Below are positions 1-8,644 of a stretch of DNA of 64,000 nucleotides, one piece after another. The notes below the pieces were generated by a model. That model had not been told where the DNA came from. It worked only from the letters and a program-made list of their open reading frames with translations, and made no database searches. Location: NCBI GenBank assembly GCA_036490475.1, contig DASXDT010000006.1, forward strand, positions 1,550,001 to 1,614,000. Direction: 5' to 3'. Position numbers and translations under genes: made by a program. This DNA comes from Candidatus Tumulicola sp. (GTDB lineage: Bacteria > Vulcanimicrobiota > Vulcanimicrobiia > Vulcanimicrobiales > Vulcanimicrobiaceae). Position 1 is the first letter of the stretch. Each line of letters opens with the position of its first letter.

Positions 1-1
1 C

Positions 2-508
2 CAGCAGCGCAACTACGCCGTGGATTTGCAGAGTTTTTTGTTCGGCGATATCTTGGCGGTCGGGCCGCAAGATTTGTGGCTGATTGTGGCGCTGAGCGTA
101 ATCGTCGCGATTTCCGTGGTAATGATGTTCCGCGGGCTGCTCTACACCACGTTCGATCCGGTCGTCGCGCAGGCCAGCGGTATCGCCGCGCCGCGCTACG
201 AGTACGCGTTGCTGGTGTTGCTCGCGCTCACGATCGTCGTGGCGTTGCAGGCGGTTGGAATCGTTCTTGTCGCAGCGCTGCTTGTGACGCCGGCAGCGGC
301 AGCGTATCAGTTGACGTCGCGCTTTTCTCCGATGATGGCGCTGGCGGCTGTGTTCGGCGCGATCAGCACCGTCGGCGGCCTGTACCTCTCATACTACGTA
401 CGTGCCTCGAGCGGCGCAACGATCGTGCTCTTCGCAACCGTGCTGTTCTTCGTCGCAATCGGCATCAAAAACGCGCGGCGCGTACTTGGCTCACGGGTTA
501 CTGCCTAG
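2..508 (+). CDS. Metal ABC transporter permease, ABC-3 family (C-terminal part)
   Basis: This is the C-terminal ~168 residues of an integral membrane permease of the ZnuB/MntB/TroC (ABC-3) family, which imports divalent metals such as Zn, Mn or Fe with a binding protein and an ATPase. The reading frame is open from the first bases of the window, so the gene begins outside it; the internal GTG at 20 is not needed as a start. Visible family signatures are SFLFGDIL near the cut edge, LLYTTFDP, the helix ALQAVGIVLVAALLVTPAAAA, and GLYLSYY followed by SGATIVL. Four to five hydrophobic helices are present. The partner genes presumably lie upstream. The metal specificity cannot be told. Confidence 0.9.
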   Translation, partial: QQRNYAVDLQSFLFGDILAVGPQDLWLIVALSVIVAISVVMMFRGLLYTTFDPVVAQASGIAAPRYEYALLVLLALTIVVALQAVGIVLVAALLVTPAAAAYQLTSRFSPMMALAAVFGAISTVGGLYLSYYVRASSGATIVLFATVLFFVAIGIKNARRVLGSRVTA

Positions 509-575
509 CCCGTAGGGCACACAACCGTCCATCCAGAAGCTAGCGAGCGCCAGTATTCTTATGGAGGCAGCTCTC

Positions 576-2054
576 GTGAAGCGTTTTGGTTCGCTGTTCT
601 TGGCCGTCGCAGTTCTTCTAGCGACGTCTGCAACCGCCGCGCGGGCCGAAGACCAAAAAATCGATCCGCAAGCGCAGCAACTGTTGGAAAAGCATCATGC
701 GTACGTCGGATGGCAGTTCGGCGACGGAACGTTCCGGACGATGCGTATCGCGAGCACGGTAACCGACAAAAAGGGGGACAAGCTCGAAGACGTTGCGTTC
801 AGTTCGGCGGGCTTAGCATTTCACGAAACCGACACGATGCTTAAACAGAGCAATGTCGCGCTCCATAGCGGTTTCACGGGCTCCGTTTTCTGGCAGTGCT
901 TCGAAAACGGCTTTACGATGCCGATCTACGGCGAAGCCGCAAAGATGATGGCCTCATATTCAATGCTGATGCAAGAAGGCACGAGCGGCCTCCCGGGCTC
1001 GTTTCAAGGCAATAAGAACGTCGACGGCAAGAGCTATCCGGTCGTGCGCGTCACGATGGTTTTCGGCGATCCGATCGACCTCTATATCGACCCAACAACG
1101 GGGGCGTACGTCAAGGCAGTCATCGACCCGGATGGCGCCTACGAGACCGCGTATCACATCGTTTCGTACGGCGACGTCGTTTCGGGAAAGAAGATGGTCG
1201 CATCCTACCGCGTAGACGACAGCGACGAGCTGAACACCAACGTAAAATTTGAGCCCAATGCCGATGTTACTGCCGAAGAGCTGCACCCGCCGAAGGCTAC
1301 GGCGTCTTGGACGTTCTCGTCCGACCAGCCTGTGCCGATCACATTGACGCACGACCGCGTCTTGGTCGACGCAACGGTCAACGGTGTGAAAGGTACGTTC
1401 ATTTTGGACACTGGAGCCGACTCGATCTACCTTAACGACAATTTCGCCGACAAGGCGAAGGTCGAAGTGCTGAAGGGCACGGCGGACGTCGCATCCGTCT
1501 ATGGAATGACGAAGGACCGCCTTCGCAAAGCGAGCACAATCAATTTTGGAAACGCGACGCTACAGAACGTGTTCGTCTATTCGGAAAACTTTGAATCCGG
1601 CGATTCTTCAGGATTAGATGCGAAGGGCTATGCTGGTCTCATTGGGACCGATTTCTTCGCGGGCGCGATCGTAAAACTGAACGTGTACGATTCGACGATG
1701 TCGATCCTCGACCCAAGCACGGATTTATCGGGCATGAAAGGCCTGCCTATTTTCGTCGACCTGTCGGATGGAAAGCTCACCGTGCCGATGACGCTGGATA
1801 CATCTATGAAGGTGAACGCCATACTCGATACCGGCAATCCGAGTGATATTCTGTTTAGCGATCAGCTCGTGAGTAAGCGCTCGTTCAACCCGACGATGCT
1901 CACCTTGGGTCCGATTCAATATATGGTTGGAAGTTGGGAGCCTTGCTGCGTCGGCGGAAACTACGCCTTGCTGGGTTTTGATTTCCTCAAACACTTCGAT
2001 TACGTGTTCGATTATCCGCATGGACGCATGTTTCTAACCCCCAACAAGAACTAG
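576..2054 (+). CDS. Secreted retropepsin-like aspartic protease
   Basis: The 492-residue protein has an N-terminal signal peptide (KRFGSLFLAVAVLLATSATAARA) and so acts in the periplasm or outside the cell. Residues ~25-230 are a domain I do not recognise. The C-terminal half holds two aspartic-protease-like lobes, each with a D-T-G signature: LDTGADSIYLN and, about 140 residues later, LDTGNPSDILF. Both catalytic Asp positions are present, so a pepsin-like bilobal enzyme is possible, whereas bacterial members more often have a single retropepsin lobe that dimerises. The GTG at 576 is chosen because GGAGG lies 8 bases before it; an in-frame ATG at 561 has no such site. Substrate unknown. Confidence 0.8.
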   Translation: MKRFGSLFLAVAVLLATSATAARAEDQKIDPQAQQLLEKHHAYVGWQFGDGTFRTMRIASTVTDKKGDKLEDVAFSSAGLAFHETDTMLKQSNVALHSGFTGSVFWQCFENGFTMPIYGEAAKMMASYSMLMQEGTSGLPGSFQGNKNVDGKSYPVVRVTMVFGDPIDLYIDPTTGAYVKAVIDPDGAYETAYHIVSYGDVVSGKKMVASYRVDDSDELNTNVKFEPNADVTAEELHPPKATASWTFSSDQPVPITLTHDRVLVDATVNGVKGTFILDTGADSIYLNDNFADKAKVEVLKGTADVASVYGMTKDRLRKASTINFGNATLQNVFVYSENFESGDSSGLDAKGYAGLIGTDFFAGAIVKLNVYDSTMSILDPSTDLSGMKGLPIFVDLSDGKLTVPMTLDTSMKVNAILDTGNPSDILFSDQLVSKRSFNPTMLTLGPIQYMVGSWEPCCVGGNYALLGFDFLKHFDYVFDYPHGRMFLTPNKN

Positions 2055-2099
2055 CGGGGGCCGGCGAAGTGCGCTTGCGGGCGGTACGGCAGCCTGTGC

Positions 2100-2339
2100 A
2101 ATTCGGACTAGACTAAGTCCACTCGTTCATGCTTTGGCAATGTGAAAAGCCGGCGCATCTTGCGATCCCGCGTCGCCGTCGCACATGTGAGCACGGTTTA
2201 CTCCCGAGCGTTCGCCTTTTGAGACGACCCGAGGACAGTCCGCCTCGGAAGTTATACACAATTTTGAGCAAGATCGCTCAAAACTGTGCGGAAACTGCAT
2301 TACCGAAACGTGAACGACTGAACTAGACTTAGTTCAATT
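2100..2339. repeat. MITE-like element, copy A, with palindromic terminal inverted repeats
   Basis: A 240-bp non-coding stretch bounded by AATT. The left end carries the palindrome GGACTAGACTAAGTCC (2105-2120) and the right end GAACTAGACTTAGTTC (2320-2335). The ends are inverted repeats of each other over about 40 bp. The first 30 bases are identical to the reverse complement of the right end of the copy at 24998-25216, and the last 21 bases are identical to the reverse complement of that copy's left end. Interiors are not alike. An internal hairpin with TTTTGAGC/GCTCAAAA arms lies near 2262-2283. No transposase or convincing ORF is inside. It could be a MITE or a pair of operators flanking a regulatory spacer. 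Confidence 0.65.
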
Positions 2340-2548
2340 CTGATAGAGGGCGCGAAAGCCACGTCCGACTCGCGAGAAGGTCAAGCGGCGGTCGAGCGTA
2401 GCACGCCCGCTCCGCCGCTCGTCGAGGGGCCCTACAAAATGCTAACGCGGTTCGGGCTCAATCCGTTCGCCTTGCCATTTCTGGATAGCCTCAGACGCAA
2501 TCTCCCTGTACGATGGGTGCGGCGCACAACACGAGGTGAACTTTCTTC
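2340..2548 (+). other. Leader region, possibly with a coding remnant
   Basis: No complete gene is recognised between the repeat and the next CDS. One forward frame stays open from about 2340 to 2570; it contains an ATG at 2439 (MLTRFGLNPFALPF...) and runs into the next gene out of frame. Its third codon positions are fairly GC-rich in the first half, so a decayed gene is possible but unproven. A weak promoter-like pair (TTGCCA near 2471, TACGAT near 2509) precedes the downstream gene, whose Shine-Dalgarno AGGTGA sits just before its ATG. Confidence 0.3.
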
Positions 2549-3274
2549 ATGGATAACCGGGGCGTAGCCGGCTGGGCGCGTTCGCTTGACCTGCTTCGCG
2601 ATCTCGATTCCGACTGGACCGAGGCGTATTCCAATTTAACCGTCAATCCATGGCTGAGCGGCACGCTGCAGGCTAAAGAATATCAGCTGATCGCCGTCGG
2701 GCTGAGCGCCGCGATCACCCACCTGGACGGCTCTGCATTGCGCCGTCACATTTGGTCGGCGCTCCGCGCCGGCGCCACGCAGGCGGAGATTCTCGAAGTG
2801 CTTAAGATGGCGGCAATCGTGGCATTGCATTCGATGACTTTAGGCGCACCGATCCTCATCGAAGAGGCGACGGCCGCCGGCAAAACGCTCGGAAGCACGG
2901 AAGAGTTTGCAACGCCGGCCTGCGACAAAGTGAAGGCAAACGGAAACTGGAATACTGCGTGGGACTCGATCTTCGACCTCGATCCGAGTTGGACCGACGC
3001 GTTAGTTTCGGCCGGTGCGGGGTTCTGCACGGGTGGAATTCTTACTCCGAAATTCGTCGAACTCATCAGCATTGCGTTCGATGCGTCGATCTCGCACATG
3101 TATGCGCCCGGCGTGCGGCGGCACATGAAAGCCGCGCTCGCTCTCGGCGCGACGCCCGAAGAAATCATTACCGTGCTCAAGTTGTGTGTTTCGCAAGGTG
3201 CGGACGCGCTGTATCTCGGCGTGCCTATCCTGGCAGAGGAAGCCGCGACGTTCGCAGGCGGCCTCGCTAGTTGA
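2549..3274 (+). CDS. Tandem carboxymuconolactone decarboxylase (CMD/AhpD-fold) protein
   Basis: A 241-residue cytosolic protein made of two CMD-like helical repeats. Each has a D-x-x-W-T-[ED]-A start, a central helix (YQLIAVGLSAAITHLDGSALRRHI and its second-copy counterpart VELISIAFDASISHMYAPGVRRHM), then GAT-x-x-EI-x-x-VLK and a Gly-rich end (LGAPILIEEA; LGVPILAEEA). The C-x-x-C pair of redox-active AhpD proteins is absent in both repeats, so a peroxidase-partner role is unlikely. The two-domain form occurs in uncharacterised CMD-family proteins, some near aromatic degradation genes, but no such genes are close here. The stop overlaps the TTG start of the DUF202 gene, suggesting co-translation. 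Confidence 0.8.
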   Translation: MDNRGVAGWARSLDLLRDLDSDWTEAYSNLTVNPWLSGTLQAKEYQLIAVGLSAAITHLDGSALRRHIWSALRAGATQAEILEVLKMAAIVALHSMTLGAPILIEEATAAGKTLGSTEEFATPACDKVKANGNWNTAWDSIFDLDPSWTDALVSAGAGFCTGGILTPKFVELISIAFDASISHMYAPGVRRHMKAALALGATPEEIITVLKLCVSQGADALYLGVPILAEEAATFAGGLAS

Positions 3275-3660
3275 AAGATTCCGTCCGCGAGGAGCTCGAT
3301 CAATCGACGAAACTGGCGTTCGATCGGACGCAGCTTGCCGCAGATCGAACGATTTTGGCGTGGGTGCGAACTGCAACGTCGCTCATTACCTTCGGTTTCG
3401 CGATCTACAGTTTTTTTGGAATCCCCACTGGGGCCGGGCACGCCCACGTGTCATACCTCGGCCCGCGCATTTTCGCTCTAGCGCTCATCGCGATCGGCTT
3501 GTTGTCGTTGATGTTCGCGGCCATCCAACGGCAACACGAGATCAAATTGACGAAATTGCTATATCCCGATGTTAAGAGCGTGTCGATGGCCTCAGTGGTC
3601 GGCTTCCTAGTGGCGGCGCTCGGCGTTCTCGCATTAGTGATCGTGCTTTTGCGCGTCTGA
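3271..3660 (+). CDS. DUF202 family membrane protein
   Basis: A 129-residue protein with the DUF202 (YidH-like) layout. A soluble N-terminus carries the signature FDRTQLAADRTILAWVRTA, followed by three membrane helices (SLITFGFAIYSFFG; IFALALIAIGLLSLMFAA; SVVGFLVAALGVLALVIVLL). Family function is unknown. The start is TTG at 3271, overlapping the upstream TGA by four bases (TTGA), so it is likely translationally coupled to the CMD-fold protein. There is no signal peptide; the cytosolic loop before the last helix is QRQHEIKLTKLLYPDVKS. Confidence 0.88.
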   Translation: MKDSVREELDQSTKLAFDRTQLAADRTILAWVRTATSLITFGFAIYSFFGIPTGAGHAHVSYLGPRIFALALIAIGLLSLMFAAIQRQHEIKLTKLLYPDVKSVSMASVVGFLVAALGVLALVIVLLRV

Positions 3661-3716
3661 CCTTTCGAAGGGAAGTTCGCCTGGTGCGGGGCACACGGGC
3701 TTAAGGAGGATTGTTG

Positions 3717-4622
3717 ATGGAATCGAAGGCCGTTACAGAAGACGGAGCATTGACGTACGCCGACGGCAACCCGCAAGATCGCGTACAGTTTTTCGATGCG
3801 AAGCTGATCTTGAAGCCGGAGTTTTTCTACAGCGTTCGCGGCTTCAAATCGTTTAGCGATCTCGTCGCGGAGGCGAGTACGAAAGTCAAGGGCGTTTCGT
3901 ATGAAGCGTTCGATTTGACGAAGGCCCGTCCGAAAATCCGTGAAGTGATGTTCGTCGACACCGCCGACTTCCGGCTCTACAACAACTCATTCATACTCCG
4001 GCGTAGAACCGCATATCAGGACGGCTTTCCGATCGAAGATCCGGAAATCGTGTTCAAGTACCGCAGCTCCGACATGAACGCTGCGGCAGCGGTCGACGTG
4101 CGTCCGAATATCGCGGGCCCGTATCGAGTGAAGTTTAAGTCCGAAGCGCTTCCGCTCAAAGACCAGATCGGCGGCTATCGGCTGCTCTACGCGCACAACT
4201 GTATCTTCCCGTTAAGCTCCGTTCGTGCCGGCGACCGCACGAATTTGAAAACGATCGCACGCGGTCTGCCCGCGCTGGCAGGTCTCATCGGCGAGATGGA
4301 AGGCAACGTCGAGCTCGTCAATTCCACGCTCGTGGAAGAAGTGCTATTGGATCTGGGCATGTTGAACTTCGGCAAGGGAATTGTATCGAAGGCCAACATC
4401 TCGTTGTGGCGTTCGCTCGGCGATCATAGTGTGATGTGCGGTGAATTCGCGTATCAGACGAAGTTCGACCGGCGTGAAGACGTCCACGAGATCGCCAAGC
4501 AGCGCGTTGAAGAGTTCTTCATTAAATTGCAGCTGATCGCGGCCGGGTGGCTGTTTCTTGGCACCACGAAGACCGGCCTCGTGTACCGGCTCAAGGGCAA
4601 CGCCCCGCAAGGCCACGAGTGA
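3717..4622 (+). CDS. CYTH-like (triphosphate tunnel) domain protein
   Basis: A 301-residue cytosolic protein. The middle carries a pattern typical of the CYTH/triphosphate-tunnel fold: VMFVDTADFRLYNNSFILRRR (strand, DT, then L-R-x-R) and IVFKYRS, with a further RVKFKSE and a late TKTGLVYRLKG. Such enzymes bind triphosphate compounds or polyphosphate with metal ions, but the classical N-terminal ExExK motif is not evident, so a catalytic role is not assured. The ATG at 3717 is preceded by AGGAGG at 3704-3709 with 7-base spacing; TTGs at 3711 and 3714 are too close to that site. The stop overlaps the chromate-transporter GTG (GTGA), which may couple translation. Confidence 0.55.
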   Translation: MESKAVTEDGALTYADGNPQDRVQFFDAKLILKPEFFYSVRGFKSFSDLVAEASTKVKGVSYEAFDLTKARPKIREVMFVDTADFRLYNNSFILRRRTAYQDGFPIEDPEIVFKYRSSDMNAAAAVDVRPNIAGPYRVKFKSEALPLKDQIGGYRLLYAHNCIFPLSSVRAGDRTNLKTIARGLPALAGLIGEMEGNVELVNSTLVEEVLLDLGMLNFGKGIVSKANISLWRSLGDHSVMCGEFAYQTKFDRREDVHEIAKQRVEEFFIKLQLIAAGWLFLGTTKTGLVYRLKGNAPQGHE

Positions 4623-5269
4623 GCGTCGCACAGACGAGCGCGGCGACGACGCCGGCGACGTCGCCGGCGACGTCTCGGCCCAAAGCCTCGGTGTGGGAGA
4701 TCTTCATCACGTTTCTCGTGATAGGCGCGACGAGTTTCGGCGGCGGTGTCGTCGCGTATCTGCGCGATGCGCTCGTCAAAAGAAAGAAGTGGTTCGACGA
4801 CATCGAGTTCCTCGAAATGACGTCGATCAGCAACACGTTGCCAGGCCTCAATGCAACCAACATGGCGATTATTGCCGGCGATCGGCTGGCCGGCCTCGCC
4901 GGCGCGACCGTGGCGTTGCTGGGCATGTGTTTGCCGGCGTTTTTCTTTATGACGGCCGCCGGAATGGTGTACGCCGAGGCGCACGCGCGGCCGCTGGCGT
5001 CGGCCGCCTTACGCGGCGTCGCTGCCGCTGCGGTCGGACTGATCGGGGCCACGTGGTTCAAGATCGGCAAAAAGTCGTTGACGGGTTTTTACGACGCATT
5101 TCTCGTGATGGCAGCGATCTTAGGCGTGAACTACTTCCACTGGGGCGTGCCGATTACGTTGCTGGCCGTTGGCGGACTTGCGATCTTCATCCATCGGCCT
5201 CCCAAGGCGGCCGTAAAACCTGAGACTCCGGAACAAGAGGAAGAAGAATGGATCAGCTCCCTGCATTAG
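4619..5269 (+). CDS. chrA: Chromate transporter, N-terminal-type subunit
   Basis: A 216-residue inner-membrane protein of the CHR family. The first ~30 residues are Thr/Ala/Ser/Pro-rich and are followed by the family motif FGGGVVAYLRDALV, then SNTLPGLNATNMAIIAGDRLAG and four to five helices. In two-gene CHR systems two short subunits pair to export chromate (or import sulfate-like anions) by a proton- or sulfate-coupled mechanism. GTG at 4619 overlaps the upstream stop (GTGA); the open frame continues upstream to 4547 but that part lies inside the CYTH-like gene. The 3' end, rich in Glu (EQEEEEW), overlaps the second subunit by 22 bases. Confidence 0.85.
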   Translation: MSVAQTSAATTPATSPATSRPKASVWEIFITFLVIGATSFGGGVVAYLRDALVKRKKWFDDIEFLEMTSISNTLPGLNATNMAIIAGDRLAGLAGATVALLGMCLPAFFFMTAAGMVYAEAHARPLASAALRGVAAAAVGLIGATWFKIGKKSLTGFYDAFLVMAAILGVNYFHWGVPITLLAVGGLAIFIHRPPKAAVKPETPEQEEEEWISSLH

Positions 5270-5769
5270 CTCGGGTTTTCGCCTATCTGTCGCTGTTGAC
5301 GATCGGCGGCGGCATGGCGGCGTTCCCGGAGATGAAAGTGCTGATCGTCGGCACGCATCACTGGTTGACGGCCGAACAGCTCACGCACGTGTACAGCACC
5401 GGTCAGATGTCGCCCGGCCCCAACATGATGATGGTGGCTGAAGTCGGGCAGATGGTGAGCGGTCCGCTTGGTGCGCTAATCTGCGCCGTTGCGTTCTTCG
5501 TGCCGACGGGTATTCTAACGTTTGGTGTAAGCCGTTTATGGAACAAGCTTGCGAACTGGCCGTGGCGCAACTCTATTCAAAAAGGGCTCGGGCCGGTGGC
5601 GATCGGTTTGGCAGTCGGGGGTTTGATCACGTTCGGCAAAACCGCAATCACTGGGTGGCTGACGCTGGTTTTAGGGATCCTGACCTTCGCGTTAGTCATG
5701 CGCACAAAATTCAATCCGGTGTACTTTATTCTCGGCGGAGCCGTGGTCGGGTACGTCGCGCTTCGGTAG
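5248..5769 (+). CDS. Chromate transporter, second subunit
   Basis: A 173-residue membrane protein, the second half of a split CHR transporter. Motifs are LLTIGGGMAAFPEM near the N-terminus and STGQMSPGPNMMMVAEVGQMVSG, matching the ITQMTPGP-like block of ChrA, then helices VAFFVPTGILTFGV, LGPVAIGLAVGGLITFG and LTLVLGILTFALVM. It should form a heterodimer with the product of the preceding gene; the coding regions overlap by 22 bases. Its stop at 5769 abuts the stop of the convergent outer-membrane gene at 5770, with no room for a separate terminator. Confidence 0.87.
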   Translation: MDQLPALARVFAYLSLLTIGGGMAAFPEMKVLIVGTHHWLTAEQLTHVYSTGQMSPGPNMMMVAEVGQMVSGPLGALICAVAFFVPTGILTFGVSRLWNKLANWPWRNSIQKGLGPVAIGLAVGGLITFGKTAITGWLTLVLGILTFALVMRTKFNPVYFILGGAVVGYVALR

Positions 5770-6756
5770 CTACTTCGCTTCCTGCAGCAATTGCTGAATG
5801 TCGATGCCGCGCTTCACCGGCCAGAGCAAACTCCACGAAACGCGTAGGGTCGTTTGCGGAGAGCCGGCCGCGCGTACGACGTTCGTGTAGTACAAGAGGC
5901 CGACCGACATCAGCTGATCGTTGTACTTAAACGTCCTTGCGATTCCGCCCCCGACAGGCACGGTCCATTTCGTGCCCGGCAAGGTCGAGTTAACGGCCAT
6001 GATCGGTGCCGTCGATAACGCCCAACCATCCTTGAGGTTGTAGTTGACGAACGGTTGAACGAGACTCGAGGTCACGTTCGCACGATTCGGTAGGCCCGCA
6101 AACGACCACAGTTGCGTGCCCAGGGCGCCGATAACCCATTTACCCGGCATGATCAAGACGACGGCATCCGGTCCCGCCGACCATTTTCCCGAGCCGAGTG
6201 TGTTTGGCGACGCGGTGGGAATTTGAAAGATCGGTCCGACACCCCAGATGATTTGACCCGGCTTGGTTTTTGGTGCGAAGAAGAACTGTTGCTGCACGTC
6301 GCTTAGCCCGATCGTCGATGGACACCCGAGAAGCGGGGTCGCGCAAACCGCCGGTGGCGCGGCCGACGGTTGATTGACGATCGGAATAATGGTGCGTGAA
6401 ATGAGATTCCAGCTGGTGCTCAACATGATTGGGAAAACCGGCTGGATGTTGAGGTTGTATTGCAACCGCGTGTACGGCCCGACGCCGTAATTAAAGTTAT
6501 TTTGAAACGGAACGACCGTGATGTTGCCGACTGGATTTTGCGACGTCTTGATGATCGCTAACTGCAGCGCCTTTTGCTGCTCGGGAGTTAGCGAATTGAG
6601 ATCAATGCTCGCAGGCGACGCGCTCGGTGCCGGCGATGCCGGCGGCGCGGCCTGAGGCGTCTGAGCGAGTGCCGGGGGCGACGTACACGCCCAAGCTAGC
6701 GCGATTGCCGTCATGCCATAGGCGCGGCGACGCAAGAGTGTTGTATTTCCGAACAT
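5770..6756 (-). CDS. Outer-membrane transporter-like barrel protein
   Basis: A 328-residue exported protein. The N-terminus is a signal peptide (RRRAYGMTAIALAWACTSPPALAQ) followed by a Pro/Ala/Ser linker and a short helix SLTPEQQKALQLAIIKTSQNP. The rest alternates short amphipathic strands with NFNYG, YNLNIQPVFPI, WGVGPIFQIPTA and WALSTAPIMAVN, a pattern of outer-membrane proteins related to the neuromedin-U/transporter-like barrels found in many diderms. The protein ends in a strand without a terminal aromatic residue. Transcription is convergent with the chromate transporter and divergent from the AraC regulator 157 bases away. Substrate unknown. Confidence 0.65.
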   Translation of the reverse strand: MFGNTTLLRRRAYGMTAIALAWACTSPPALAQTPQAAPPASPAPSASPASIDLNSLTPEQQKALQLAIIKTSQNPVGNITVVPFQNNFNYGVGPYTRLQYNLNIQPVFPIMLSTSWNLISRTIIPIVNQPSAAPPAVCATPLLGCPSTIGLSDVQQQFFFAPKTKPGQIIWGVGPIFQIPTASPNTLGSGKWSAGPDAVVLIMPGKWVIGALGTQLWSFAGLPNRANVTSSLVQPFVNYNLKDGWALSTAPIMAVNSTLPGTKWTVPVGGGIARTFKYNDQLMSVGLLYYTNVVRAAGSPQTTLRVSWSLLWPVKRGIDIQQLLQEAK

Positions 6757-6913
6757 TACTCGCTGAATGTAAAGCCGCAGCTACGCCGGCGTCAATCCGG
6801 ATACGGCAAACGGCGACCGCGGGCAGTCCATTCATAATAGAACAGACATCGTCGCAGGAGAAGTTATACTAGCTAGGGTAGGCCGCCGCTAGAGTGCCCG
6901 AGCTGTTTGTAGC

Positions 6914-7828
6914 TTGAAAACCATCGAAAAAACGCGCTTCATCGACCAATCGAGGATGGTTTCAACCGTTCCCTCGTCGATTACTTGGGAGCAACTACAG
7001 CCAGGTAAGCTTGACGTCGCGTTTCGGGTGTTTCAGGTCGGGCCACTCACGATCTCTACGCGCGATATTAATCTGGCCTTCCACGGGTACGCGCAGGTCG
7101 CGCCCCACCGGTCTGGGGTGATGGCCGTCGAATCGAAAACCGACGCGCGCTGGCGCGGATCGCTTTTTGATGCGGCTACGCTGGCGCTTGGGAATGAAGT
7201 CGATATCCGTACGACCGGCGCCATCACGTTGTTCGGTATCGCGGTCGACCAACCCGAGTTGCATCTAACGTGTCCCCGCTCGTTGGACGCGAGCAATTTG
7301 ATCGAAAAACTCGCGCACGCCAAGGTGACGAACACCCCCGTTGCGGCGGCAGCCTTTCGCGCCGCGATCAAATTCGTATCCGCGCATCAAGGTGGCCCGC
7401 CGCCTGCGGCGACCGGAATGCTCGTGCCGATGCTCGCGACGTTGCTTGACGAGATCGACCAACATGCCGTCGACCGATCGCATTGCTTGAATCGACGCTA
7501 CGCCGCCGTTCGCACCTGCGAACGATATATGCGCGAACACATCGACGAAACCGTGACGCTCTTGGATCTTAGTCTCGCCTGCGGAATGCGGTCGCGTTCG
7601 CTCATCAATGCGTTCGAAGCGATCATGGGATACAGTCCGATGGATTACTTAAAGCGGCTGCGTCTTAGTGCGGTTCGGAGCGCCTTGCTACGAGCGGACG
7701 CGCGAGCGACGCGGGTCATCGACCTCGCGATGGACTGGGGATTCAGCCACATGGGTCATTTCGCGCACGACTACCGCATCATGTTCGGCGAGGCACCCTC
7801 ACAAACGCTTCTTGGTGACGACGGGTAG
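6914..7828 (+). CDS. AraC family transcriptional regulator
   Basis: A 304-residue regulator. The C-terminal third is an AraC/XylS DNA-binding domain: ERYMREHIDETVTLLDLSLACGMRSRSLINAFEAIMGYSPMDYLKRLRL (first helix-turn-helix) and RVIDLAMDWGFSHMGHFAHDYRIMFGEAPS (second). The N-terminal ~190 residues resemble the AraC-binding-like sensor domain. The TTG at 6914 gives the longest form; an ATG at 6956 is an alternative, and neither has a strong Shine-Dalgarno site. A TATACT -10-like box lies at 6865-6870. The divergent outer-membrane gene is a plausible target. The stop at 7828 abuts the end of the convergent gene at 7829. Confidence 0.88.
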   Translation: MKTIEKTRFIDQSRMVSTVPSSITWEQLQPGKLDVAFRVFQVGPLTISTRDINLAFHGYAQVAPHRSGVMAVESKTDARWRGSLFDAATLALGNEVDIRTTGAITLFGIAVDQPELHLTCPRSLDASNLIEKLAHAKVTNTPVAAAAFRAAIKFVSAHQGGPPPAATGMLVPMLATLLDEIDQHAVDRSHCLNRRYAAVRTCERYMREHIDETVTLLDLSLACGMRSRSLINAFEAIMGYSPMDYLKRLRLSAVRSALLRADARATRVIDLAMDWGFSHMGHFAHDYRIMFGEAPSQTLLGDDG

Positions 7829-8644
7829 CTACTGGGCGGCGAGCGTGAACGGTGCCGTGTAGAGTCCGTAGTGCGCTCCGCGGAACTCGATCCACATTTT
7901 GTACGTGCCGGCGGGTAGCGCGGGAAGGTCGACCGACATCTCGGGTCCGGCGACGGCCATCGCCATACCGCTGGCCTGTTTGACCTCGGCGTGCACGTGC
8001 ACGTACTGCAGGGTCGATGTGTTGATTAATACGATGTGCGCAGGGGCGCCGAGATAGAGTCCGAGGTTGCTCGCGGGGTTTCCGTTTTCGTCGATGGTTA
8101 GGTGCAGCGTGTGCTCGGCACCGGCGGCAAACGTGACCTTCGAAATCGCGACCGTATACGGCGCAACGCTGAGGGTCAAGGCCGACGGTGCGAAGTTCGG
8201 ATGCATGACGCCCATCGTCGGAGCTGCGCTCGAACCAACGTTGAAACGGAAGACTTGCCGGTCGAGACCTTTGGGTTGCGTGTCGGCGTAGACGTAGTAG
8301 CGATGGCCGGGCTCGGTTTTTATCGTTTCGAGAAACGCGCCGGTGCTGGTGTTGAAAGACGGATGCAGATGGTCGAACGTCGCGAAGTCGTCGCGCACCA
8401 CGACCATGTGAATCGTGCGTTGCATTTCGACGTCGTACTCCATCAGCGCGGCCGTCGAGCCGGTCGCATATTGCTTGATGTTCACGTGCGTTTCACCACC
8501 AATTACCTTCGTGGTCATTTTGGAAGCGATCTGCGCGGTGCCACCGAGCAGCGCGAACGTTCCGTTTTGCGGAGCGGCGGCCGCCGATGCGGCGGCGGGT
8601 AGCGTCAGCGCGAGGGCCAACGTCCAGCCGAGCCATCCGCTCAT
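7829..8644 (-). CDS. Secreted His/Met-containing protein of unknown function
   Basis: A 271-residue exported protein with a clear signal peptide (GWLGWTLALALTLPAAASAAAA). Beta-rich segments carry clusters of possible metal ligands: MVVVRDDFATFDHLHPSF, MGVMHPNF, YVHVHAEV and SGMAMAVAGPEM. His and Met placed like this are common in periplasmic copper-handling proteins, but no known family signature is complete. The frame is open far upstream (to 9598), but the likely start is the ATG at 8644, which overlaps the stop of the SDR gene (ATGA) and begins the signal peptide. It is probably the last gene of a glycosidase-SDR-secreted protein operon on the minus strand. Confidence 0.65.
   Translation of the reverse strand: MSGWLGWTLALALTLPAAASAAAAPQNGTFALLGGTAQIASKMTTKVIGGETHVNIKQYATGSTAALMEYDVEMQRTIHMVVVRDDFATFDHLHPSFNTSTGAFLETIKTEPGHRYYVYADTQPKGLDRQVFRFNVGSSAAPTMGVMHPNFAPSALTLSVAPYTVAISKVTFAAGAEHTLHLTIDENGNPASNLGLYLGAPAHIVLINTSTLQYVHVHAEVKQASGMAMAVAGPEMSVDLPALPAGTYKMWIEFRGAHYGLYTAPFTLAAQ

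Noticed and set aside
2129-2326. 65-residue ORF inside MITE-like copy A
   Set aside because: No ribosome-binding site, biased composition, lies within the repeated element and is not supported in copy B.
2318-2345. GTTCAATTC as a tRNA T-arm
   Set aside because: No acceptor, D or anticodon stems fit around it; it is part of the repeat's terminal palindrome.
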